Assembly (NCBI GenBank): GCA_028023455.1
Contig: JAQFVV010012442.1
Location: forward strand, 1 to 64,000
Direction of reading: 5' to 3'
DNA from: Epiperipatus broadwayi
Lineage: Eukaryota; Onychophora; Udeonychophora; Euonychophora; Peripatidae
Length of the DNA stretch: 64,000 nucleotides
This document shows positions 54,470 through 64,000 of the stretch, in pieces. The stretch's first letter is position 1, and each line of letters begins with the position of its first letter. The notes below the pieces were generated by a model. The model ran no database searches and was not told where the DNA came from. It worked only from the letters and a program-made list of their open reading frames with translations. A program made the translations under genes and the position numbers.

Positions 54470-54472
<3 letters not shown>
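53064..54472. other. Stretch without recognisable genes
   Basis: No coding motif. A TATA-like TATAAATAG lies at 53755-53763 in a locally GC-richer segment, with nothing downstream to confirm a transcript. Confidence 0.5.
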
Positions 54473-54512
<40 letters not shown>

Positions 54513-54516
54513 TTTA

Positions 54517-54555
<39 letters not shown>

Positions 54556-54560
54556 AAAGG
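54473..54560. repeat. (TA)n tracts with an inverted 8-bp repeat at an LTR edge
   Basis: TA tract, CCTTTACA (54511-54518), TA tract, TGTAAAGG (54553-54560). The right arm is the first 8 bp of the LTR below, so the LTR end is mirrored outside the element. Confidence 0.8.
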
Positions 54561-56450
54561 AAATAAAATTAGAACAGAAAATAAATAGATAAATAGAATT
54601 ATTAATTATTATAATAGATATGTTTATAATCTGCTCCATTTATATAATCTGTCCTTTGTAACACTATGAATAAATAAAGATGAACTGACAAAAGGGTTGA
54701 TAAAAGGCTGTTACTTTATAACTGATTACAATCTATATATTGATGAATGATAAAATGATAGTTGCTATAATTCAATAACTAAATATAACATTATAGCTAG
54801 ATTGCAACTGAACTAAATATTAATTCTGTCACATCAGTAATGAAATAAATAAATTATCTCATTTCTTAGTACTTAAAATAACAACAGTGAAATTTAAAAC
54901 TATCATCATTAAATATTTAATGATATTTAGATATTGGGGAAGTCATTTGAACAATAAAACAGACTGGCCATTGTCATCAAATAAAAATAATATTAAATAT
55001 AGCATCTGAATAAAATTACCCACTTTGAGATTCTTGGAGTGCATTATGCTTATCTCCTATACTAGGTTCTTTTAACAAAGAATCCTTCCTATTCTTCTTT
55101 CCAACCATATAAGACCATTCATCGTCATATGCACACACTGGTGCTATTCATGACAACTTACAAAACATAATCCACAAAGTTAATAAGTTGGAAAAGAGAT
55201 GGGATCACTTTTTATTCAGTTTAGCTAACTATATGTGTTTTCCCATGAGCACCACTAGATTGTTTTAAATCTAGATAAATATCTGTTTAGAGTGTACTGA
55301 GTTCAAACTCATTCGGTACATTTTTATCACACATGACTTGGATGACTAATGAAAAAAAATGACACTCTTATATTTTACTCATGTCAATAAAATCATAAGA
55401 TCCCCATATCACCAAAAAATTTATATACATCAAGACTCTTATAGACATTGCTAGCTCATTTACGTATATTGATGAACAGACAAGTATAATCCTATTAATG
55501 GCTTCTAAACAAGCATCGTGAAGACCATTACTGATATTGATGGCCATTTAACTAGATTATTTAACTTAATTATTTATTACAATTTAAAAGTAATAATGAT
55601 GATGATAATAATGTCATAATAATAATGATAATAATAGTGATGATGATAATAGTAATAGTGATAATACCAGCCATAGCTTTATAATGAACTCACAACAATA
55701 GATTTATCTTTATAAACTCATAAGCACTTTTTAAAATCATCCCATGTCAAACTGGGATTTAATTATTACATTCACTAGCATTTATATGAGTTTATGTTTA
55801 TTTACTAAAATACTTTTATGGTTAAAACTAGGATTTCATAATACTAGTGATGATGACTGATCATTAAATATTGTTTCATTCGTTTTTATTGTGAATTTTG
55901 GTCAAAGAAAATGACCACCTGCATATCTTATCTTGAGATAAAAGATCAAAAAAAAAATCAGAGTTTGACAAGTTGATGTTTTATCGTGATTTTACAAGAA
56001 AATTAATAATCACGTGTCATTACATCAAAGCACCCCTTTTATAAAATAATCTTAGATACAGATAACAGAAACAATAAAGCTGGCAATCTATAGTCATTAG
56101 CAATAGGTGTAAAAGCATTTTTTTGTTTTTATACAGACATTTTCATTCTCTCACATTGCACGTGTACATTTTTTTAATCTCCTAATCTACTAATCTGATC
56201 ACCTTATTTTACACTTTCTTTCTGATATGCTTTATTTTAACAAAGTTAATGTTAAATAATTTAACACATTATTTAATAAGAAAATATAATAAATCAATAT
56301 TAAACATTATTACCTTCTCTCTCTACAACTACTTATTCATTAACTATTTATATAGACTATATAATAATAAATACACACATAAATCTATATATCTAAAATA
56401 ATTTTTTTAGATAAATAATATATCTGTTTGAAATGAGTCATATACATACA
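54553..56450 (-). mobile_element. 3' LTR of gag-only LTR retroelement (element I)
   Basis: About 1.9 kb, repeated directly at 59285-61180 with about 96-97% identity by eye. On the minus strand the LTR begins TGTATGTATATGA and ends CCTTTACA, TG...CA ends. The minus strand reads GGGAGTGAGGAAAA right before it, a clean polypurine tract, which fixes the orientation. High LTR identity implies a fairly recent insertion. A trinucleotide-like TGA/TAA-rich run at 55600-55670 is common to both LTRs. Confidence 0.8.
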
Positions 56451-56464
56451 TTTTCCTCACTCCC
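56451..56464 (-). other. Polypurine tract of element I
   Basis: Minus strand GGGAGTGAGGAAAA immediately upstream of the LTR start. Confidence 0.7.
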
Positions 56465-56694
56465 AAACAAAAAAAAAACAATTGATAGACTCTCATGACC
56501 CTATCTTCCTTAAAATACCAACCAACTACTTAATATACACATTTGTTTTTTTTTAATACAAATTTGACTACAGTCTATTATTGATGACTATCTTTATGAA
56601 CTATTAAACAAGTGTTCTTCATGTATCATTACTTACTGATACAGAACAACTTGCTATTGAATTTTTATTTTCATTGATCATGGGTTTACAATTT

Positions 56695-57725
56695 TTACTT
56701 ATATTATTGGATTTATTCCCAGGTCAACTTATATTCAGTTTGCTAGGTTTTGTGGGATAGTGTGGGCCAAACTGATTATTCATAATCCTAATGGTGGAGA
56801 TCTTATAACTATATCTCTCCGCCCTCCTAGAATAAACCTTCAGCTTTACTTTCTATAACTTCCAGGTCATCCAACAGGTCTGCCACTCTTATTGGGGAGT
56901 ACACATCATCCGCTACCATATACATATTCCCAGGCATTCCTATGCTTGGTTTGCCAGGTTTTGTGGGAAATTGTCAGCCTAACTGGTTTCTTCCACCTCT
57001 CATATTGAAGACTTTATAGCCATAGCTCTCCTCCCTTCTATGGTAACTTTGAGCTATCCTTTTGGTAGCTCCCAATGTCTCAAACTTGTCTGCTACATTT
57101 ACTGGGGCATATACATCAGCAGCTATCTTTAATTCCAAGAAATTAGCTTTACTGACTACATCTTTCATGACATCAATTTGTTCCTGTACAGTGGCTACCT
57201 TTATTCCTAGGTTATGGATCTCACTGTATATATCCTCTTTGGGATTACTCTGTTCTTGAACAGTAGCTACCTCATCATTTTCATATGGCTTGATTACAGA
57301 CACACAACTCTTGACTTCTATTATACATATCTTTACATACCACTTCTCTTGACTGGCTGTCCATGCATTACATATATTTCTTCCTAGGTTTTCTATTTTT
57401 TGAGTTTGTTGACTTATATCTAGCTTTATTTCCTGATCTTGTTGGTCTAATTTATGACTTATTTGGCTCATCTCTTGGGATTGTTGATCAGATTTCTGAT
57501 TCATTTCTTGTGATTGTTGATCTAGTTTAGTATCAAATTTTTGAGATTGTAGATTAAATTTGTGATTTATTTCTTGTTTCATTTCCTTCATCTCTTGTGA
57601 TTGTCAATCAAATTTCTGATTCATCTGACTAATTATAACTTGCATCCACTCTGGAGGGTCTTGTTTTACTACTTCCTCCATTTCTTCAGTGACTAATTCT
57701 TTATCTTCTTCTATATTACTTTTTT
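56695..57725 (-). pseudogene. Gag-like coiled-coil ORF of element I
   Basis: Minus-strand coding trace of about 340 codons. It opens with SNIEEDKELVTEEMEEVVKQ and DPPEWMQVIISQMNQKFD, meets a stop near 57605, then continues as a 205-codon frame (57591-56974): a Gln-rich coiled coil with repeats like LDQQSQEMNQKSDQQSQEM, then a region with two VATVQEQ repeats, then YAPVNVADKFETLG. Beyond the stop after GGRNQLG the frame goes on with a second copy of the last 65 or so residues (see next entry). No CCHC, protease, reverse transcriptase or integrase motif is visible. Position between LTR and polypurine tract supports a structural, Gag-like role. Confidence 0.55.
56720..57120 (-). repeat. Tandem duplication inside the element I Gag-like ORF
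   Basis: Two successive segments encode similar peptides: ADVYAPVNVADKFETLG ... ESYGYKVFNMRGGRNQLG ... QFPTKPGKPS-I and ADDVYSPIRVADLLDDLE ... ERYSYKISTIRIMNNQFG ... HYPTKPSKLNI. Each is about 190-200 bp. The second has more stops and shifts. Confidence 0.7.
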
Positions 57726-58390
57726 ATACATATTTATAAACTTATAAAATATTTATATTAGTTATTTCAGCTCTATTTTATTCTGTTTGATTTATTATGT
57801 TCTGCTCCCCAACTTCCTATACATCCACAGTTAAACACTTTTATCTATCCACCCATATACTTTAAAATTTCCAACCACTCTTTCTCAGCCATTATTCTCC
57901 CCATCCATCCATCTATATCTTAAGTGCCCTTAATTAACTTAACTTCCATCATCATTCACCTTTACTTATATCGTATTGACAAAGTATGAGATCATAGTTC
58001 CCTATTTAAAACATTTATTTAAGAATAATCTATCTCTCTATAAGAGTGCCCTTTTTATGTCATCATTTATCTAGTTTTTTAATGCTTTCATAAAACTTAA
58101 CTCTATGCCCTATTTTAATACACTAAGCAAAAAAAATTACTTATATAACATATGTGCCTATATTTATAATAGAGTTCACATCTCAAGTTATTTATATACT
58201 CATATATCCTTCTAGAGATCCAACAGATATTGACAGCCAAAAGAATGATTAGCAATTCACAATCATGATATAGATACAAGAAATTCCATCACTGCACTTA
58301 AAGCACACAATGCTCCATGAACACTCAGATGATCACCCCAATTCGGTCACTCTAAGCTACTACAACCCATAATGGTTTATTGCAAACACT

Positions 58391-58641
<251 letters not shown>

Positions 58642-59264
58642 ATCATGGCAGGCTTACTGTTAAATGCTTCATGATTAATAATAACTGATATTATAATCTG
58701 GGTTGGAGCAGTGAATGAGATAAATCAATCAACAGTGGCATGAGTACATCACATCCTCAAGGCAATGACAAAAATTCTCCATTCATCATCAAAAATTGCA
58801 AAATAACCAACCAAACTCCAACAATCAAATATCCAATCCAACCTCCAAAATCACAGATTTTCTATAACACAAACATTTAAAATATGAACAAAATTATTAT
58901 TCTACCTTTCAAGGTTATTAATACTTCTATGCTTATCTAGTAGCAACACTATATTTCACTGATAAGCAAAATATTTAAAAAAAACAGTGTTATTAACTTT
59001 AACACTTATTATAAGTTGTGATATCTTTATATTTTAAAATTGAAATTAAGCTATTTAATGGATGTATTTATTTATCATCATCCAAAAATGCAATAATAGT
59101 AAACATCATCATCTAAACATAAGGCCAAAATATTTGTATACATAATAAAAAAAAAATTACACACACAAAAAAAATGTTTTTTAACCTATACATCTGTCAT
59201 CATTATATACTACACGTCTCTCAGGTATGTGGTGTATTTCAAGCACTTATTTGGCTTATTTTGA

Positions 59265-59284
59265 GCCCTAGTTGGCGTGACGTT
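59265..59284 (-). other. Primer-binding-like segment of element I
   Basis: Minus strand CCGTTACA (LTR end) followed by AACGTCACGCCAACTAGGGC. It aligns loosely with the segment inside element III (GGCATCCCAATGAAGG) and at 1177-1160, but lacks a clear TGG start. Confidence 0.35.
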
Positions 59285-61180
59285 TGTAACGGATATAAAA
59301 TTAGAACAGAAAATAAATAGATAAATAGAATTATTAATTATTATAATAGATATGTTTATAATCTGCGCCACATATATAATCTGTCCTTTGTAACAGTATG
59401 AATAAATAAAGATGAACTGACAAAAGGGTTGATAAAAGGCTGTTACTTTATAACTGATTACAATCTATATATTGATAAATGATAAAATGATAGTTGCTAT
59501 AATTCAATAACTAAATATAACATTATAGCGTGATTGCAACTATCCTAAATATTAATTCTGTCACATCAGTAATGAAATAAATAAATTATCTCATTTCTTA
59601 GTACTTAAAATAACAACAGTGAAATTTAAATCTATCATCATTAAATATTTAATGATATTTACATATTGGAGAAGTCATTTGAACTATAAAACATACTGGC
59701 CATTGTCATCAAATAAAAATACTATTAAATATAGCATCTGAATAAAATTACCCACTTTGAGATTCTTGGAGTGCATTATGATTATCTCCTATACTAGGTT
59801 CTTTTAACAAAGAATCCTTCCTATTCTTCTTTCCAACCATATAAGACCATTCATCGTCATACGCACACACTGGTGCTATTCATGACAACTTACAAAACAT
59901 ATTACACAAAGTTAATAAGTTGGAAAAGGGGTGGGATCACTTTTTATTCAGTTTAGCTAAATATAGGTGTTTTCCTACGAGCGCCACTAGATTGTTTTAA
60001 ATCTAGATAAATATCTGTTTATAGTGTACTGAGTTCAAACTCATTCGGTACATTTTTATCACACATGACTTGGATGACTAATGAAAAAAAATGACACTCT
60101 TATATTTTACTCATGTCAATAAAATCATAAGATCCCCATATCACCAAAAAATTTATATACATCAAGATTCTTATAGACATTGCTAGCTCATTTATGTATA
60201 TTGATGAACAGACAAGTATAATCCTATTAATGGCTTCTAAATAAGCATCGTGAAGATCATTACTGATATTGATGGCCATTTAACTAGATTATTTAACTTA
60301 ATTATTTATTACAATTTAAAAGTAATAATGATGATGATAATAATGTCATAATAATAATGATAATAATAGTGATGATGATAATAGTAATAGTGATAATACC
60401 AGCCATAGCTTTATAATGAACTCACAACAATAGATTTATCTTTATAAACTCATAAGCACTTTTTAAAATCATCCCATGTCAAACTGGGATTTAATTATTA
60501 CATTCACTAGCATTTATATGAGTTTATGTTTATTTACTAAAATACTTTTATGGTTAAAACTAGGATTTCATAATACTAGTGATGATGACTGATCATTAAA
60601 TATTGTTTCATTCGTTTTTATTGTGAATTTTGGTCAAAGAAAATGACCACCTGCATATCTTATCTTGAGATAAAAGATCAAAAAAAAAATCAGAGTTTGA
60701 CAAGTTGATGTTTTATCGCGATTTTACAAGAATATTAATAATCATGCTTTATTACATCAAAGCACCCCCTTTATAAAAATAATCTTAGACACAGATAACA
60801 CAAACAATAAAGCTGGAAATCTATAGTCACTAGCAATAGGTGTAAAAGCATTTTTGTTTTTATGCAGACGTTTTCATTTTTTCACACTCTTTTGCACGTG
60901 TACATTTTTTTAATCTACTAATCTGATCGCCTTATTTTACACTTTCTTTCTGATATGCTTTATTTTAACAAAGTTAATGTTAAATAATTTAACACATTAT
61001 TTAATAACTAAATATAATAAATCAATATTAAATATTATTACCTTCTCTCTCTACAACTACTTATTCATTAACTATTTATATAGACTATATAATAATAAAT
61101 ACATAAATTTATATATCTAAAAAAAATTTTTTTTTAGAGATAAATAATATATCTGTTTGAAATGAATCATATACATTACA
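59285..61180 (-). mobile_element. 5' LTR of element I
   Basis: Direct copy of 54553-56450, ending CCGTTACA on the minus strand. The flanking bases (TATAT left of the element, TATTT right) nearly match as a 5-bp target duplication, but in AT-rich DNA this is weak. Confidence 0.8.
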
Positions 61181-61964
61181 TATTTAACAACATACATATG
61201 AGAACAATAGCTTTAGTATTATATATATGTTTATATATTATTTTTAATCATAAATAGTGTACATTTAGATATAATAAGGTTTATGCAATGAAGGGTAATG
61301 AAAGGCTAGGAGAAATTCTTTTACTGATTATTTGAACTATTGTCTGACAGAATATATGATTTAATGTGATCTGATATTTTTTTTTTTTTATATTCAGTTT
61401 AAATTTTGAAAATTTCAAAATTTAGCTTTAAATATCGGTCTGAAAAAACGTTTAAATACAGCGTTTTACTTTATGTTTGTTCAAATATTATGTTAATGAA
61501 CAAACAGAGTCTAATTTTATTCAATGACATATATTTGGTATCTGTTATTTAAAAACTTTCATTAAAATATTCAAAATATCTCATTACACTCATTTATTTA
61601 TAGTGTCATTATTGTTTCACAACACATTTTAGAGTGACATACATAAATTTTAGCACTTTTATTAATTTCAATCAATTACAAATATTGATTAATCTTCTGT
61701 AGAATTTTATTAATGTTACCATTTTTTATGTAATCCAATATATTGAATTGATTTCAATGCTACAAATCTGTTTAATTCTTTCTTTGGATTGCATAAGATG
61801 ATTTTATTTTTTAAAATTCGGTCCAAGATTCAAACTCAAATTGGTAAGTGAACTAGAATATTATTTTTTTTTCACTTTTATTTAGATATAAACTTTGTAT
61901 TTATTTCTTCATTCTAAATATTTGCTCATATATATTTTATTTATTTTCATATTTTCATAAATAA
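61181..61964. other. AT-rich stretch without recognisable genes
   Basis: Between the element I LTR and the RTE element. No supported feature. Confidence 0.5.
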
Positions 61965-63876
61965 CTGACACACTGTTAAAAACGGCAACAAAAATAGCTG
62001 GTAGAAAAAAGCAGCAATTGACTAATAAAATTTCTACTGAGACTAGAGAATTTATGAAGAAAAGAAGGAATATGAAGATATACAAAAATGATGTATTAAA
62101 AAGAATTGAATATCTCGAATTTTGTAAAATGGTACGGAAAAAAGTTGAAAATGATATAAGAAAGTATAACTATGAAATAGCAAGGAAAGCTGTAGAAGAA
62201 AATAAAAGTCTCAAGAATGTTAAACAACATTTTGGTATTGGTAGGAAATTTATATCTGCAATAAGAAAAAAAGATGTAATTATTACTAAAAAGAGAGATG
62301 ACATCATGAAATTGGTAGAAGATTTTTATCAAGAATTATATAGTAATAAAGAACAAGTACCTCCTATATCTATTACATCTTCCGAATTGCCCAGAATATT
62401 AAATGAAGAAGTGAGACATGCAATTAAATGTATGAAGAAAGGAAAGGCTCCAGGAAATGATGGAATTATAATTGATATATTAAAAGAAGAAAGTGAAGAA
62501 ATAGAAACAATTTTAGCAAAGTTATATACCAAATGTCTAAATGGTAAAGATGTACCGGAAGATTGGAAGAATGCAGTAATAATATTAATATTTAAAAAAG
62601 GTGATAAAGAAGATATTAGAAATTACAGACCTATCAGCCTTTTATCAGTTTTATATAAAATTTTTTACCAAGATAATTACAACTCGTCTACAGAGAACTT
62701 TGGATTTCCACAAACCAAGAGAACAAGCTGAATTTAAAAGTGGTTTTAGTACAATAGATCATATCCAGGTATTGAGAGAAGTCATAGAAAGGACAAATGA
62801 ATATGAGTTGTCATTATGTTTAGGATTTGTAGATTATGAAAAGGCATTCGATTCTATACACATTTCTTCAGTGATTAAAGCATTGGATCATCAAGGTATA
62901 GATCCAAGATACTGTCATATTTTAAAGAATATTTATAAAAATGCAACAGCAACAATTAGATTACATAATGATACCAGAAAAATCAACATTGAGAAAGGTG
63001 TAAGGCAAGGTGACTCCATATCTCCAAAACTTTTTACAGCAGTGCTGCAAGAAGTATTTTGTGGATTAAAATGGGAAACTAAAGGAATGAAAGTAAATGG
63101 AGAGTATTTAAGTTATTTAGATTTTGCATATGATGTAGTTGTTTTTGCAAATAATGCTTCAGAGCTGCAGGAAATGTTGCAGGAGTTAGCAGATGAAAGT
63201 AGAAAAGTAGGACTAAAGATAAATGTTAAAAAGACTAAAGTAATGTTTAATCGATTTGCTCAAAATATGAAAATAAAGATTGATTATGAAGAATTAGAAG
63301 AAGTTAATAGTTACAAATACCTAGGTCAGATTATTAATACAGATGAAAACATAATGGAGGAAATTAATCATAGAATTAAACTTGGTTGGAGTGATATTTG
63401 GTAGAAATAACTTGATACTAAAAGGAAATATGCCTATGTGTTTGAAAAGAATGGTTTTTAACAAATGTGTTTTACCAGTTCTTACTTATGGATCTGAGAC
63501 TTGGACACTTAATAGAAAAGCAATACAGAGACTTCAGACCACTCAAAGGAAAATGGAGAGATGTATGTTGGGAGTAACAAGAAGAGATCGAAAACGCAAT
63601 GTATGGGTAAGACAACAAACAGGTGTTACTGATCTTATTGAAAAAAATAAAAGATTGAAATGGAGTTGAGCTGGACATATTGCTAGAAGAAATGATAATA
63701 GATGGACAATTGAAATTGTAAAAGACCGAGAAAGAGACCACATGTGAGATGGATGGATGAAATAAGAAAATGTGCAGGGGTGTTGTGGAAAAGAGAAGCT
63801 AAAGATCGGAGAAGATGGATTAAACTTGGAGAGATCTTCATCCTACAGTGGATTGATAATGGTTGATGATGATGAT
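61965..63876 (+). pseudogene. RTE-type LINE, 5'-truncated reverse transcriptase
   Basis: Begins in the linker after the missing endonuclease (TATKIAGRKKQQLTNKIS, EFMKKRRNMKIYKND), then the reverse transcriptase: KGKAPGNDGI, VPEDWKNAVIILIFKKGD, NYRPISLLS, then after a one-base shift in a T-run near 62665, ITTRLQRTLDFHKPREQA, FVDYEKAFDSI, VRQGDSISPKLFTAVLQ and YLDFAYDVVVFA. The last is the catalytic box, normally FADD; here it reads FAYD, so a catalytic Asp is lost. After a second shift near 63395 come LPVLTYGSETWTL, TTQRKMERCMLGVTRRDR and GHIARRNDNRWT, typical of the RTE C-terminus. A TGA replaces a Trp codon at about 63667. The element ends in GGTTGATGATGATGATAT, a simple-repeat tail usual for this clade. 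Confidence 0.9.
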
Positions 63877-64000
63877 ATATTTTAGTTAATATTATAAGTA
63901 AGTTAATATCATTAGCTCAGAGTTGATTATTTTTTTGCTTATCTAGTCCCATCATAAAAATCTAAATAGATTGTTTTTGTCATTGGTTTAGAATGTCTTA

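Noticed and set aside
57062-57259. Plus-strand frame of 65 codons
   Set aside because: Antisense of the Gag-like ORF of element I.
62096-63743. Minus-strand frames across the RTE element
   Set aside because: Antisense shadows of the plus-strand reverse transcriptase.

Overview
This window reads as non-coding DNA of an invertebrate animal. It is very AT-rich, has no operon-like gene packing, is crowded with (TA)n microsatellites, and carries several classes of eukaryotic retroelement. The host traces are spliced exons. Species cannot be assigned from sequence alone. The RTE and Penelope-like proteins look like those of arthropods and other invertebrates, but that is an impression.

Layout. 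1-1.2 kb: a coiled-coil Gag-like reading frame on the minus strand, running off the left edge, with an LTR-end-like site behind it. 1.65-3.4 kb: two adjacent tandem arrays (56-bp and about 190-bp units). 6.0-6.84 kb: three 339-bp units ending in a fold-back. 13.7-15.2 kb: two possible minus-strand exons of an unrecognised gene. 17.5-18.1 kb: a 3-unit tandem repeat. 21.0-23.2 kb: a decayed CR1/Jockey-type LINE on the minus strand (ORF1 zinc finger and endonuclease, no reverse transcriptase). 25.9-28.4 kb: a Penelope-like retroelement, with inverted and tandem terminal repeats carrying hammerhead ribozymes next to the decayed 3' end of its GIY-YIG ORF. 28.9-35.6 kb: an LTR element with a decayed Gag-like ORF and a second hammerhead array nested inside it. 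36.4-40.9 kb: about 4.5 kb bounded by long (about 280 bp) inverted repeats. 42.8-49.5 kb: a second LTR/Gag-like element. 50.2-50.7 kb: a tRNA-Gly-like sequence joined to an inverted hammerhead repeat. 51.45-51.68 kb: a convincing sushi/CCP exon on the minus strand. 52.1-53.1 kb: a second Penelope-type hammerhead array. 54.5-61.2 kb: the best-preserved LTR element (about 1.9-kb LTRs, Gag-like ORF, polypurine tract). 62.0-63.9 kb: a 5'-truncated RTE-type LINE.

Two themes stand out. First, hammerhead ribozyme folds recur in at least eight places, in two related repeat families (monomers of about 415 and 455 bp). Both families show a head-to-head inverted copy next to direct copies, and one adjoins a recognisable Penelope-like ORF; this fits Penelope-like elements or their small non-autonomous derivatives (retrozymes). 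Second, three LTR elements, and probably a fourth at the left edge, carry only a coiled-coil Gag-like reading frame and no recognisable pol, and share a similar segment just inside the LTR. This suggests a group of non-autonomous LTR retrotransposons.

Limits: all alignments, folds and family assignments were made by eye. Identity values are approximate and no database was searched.
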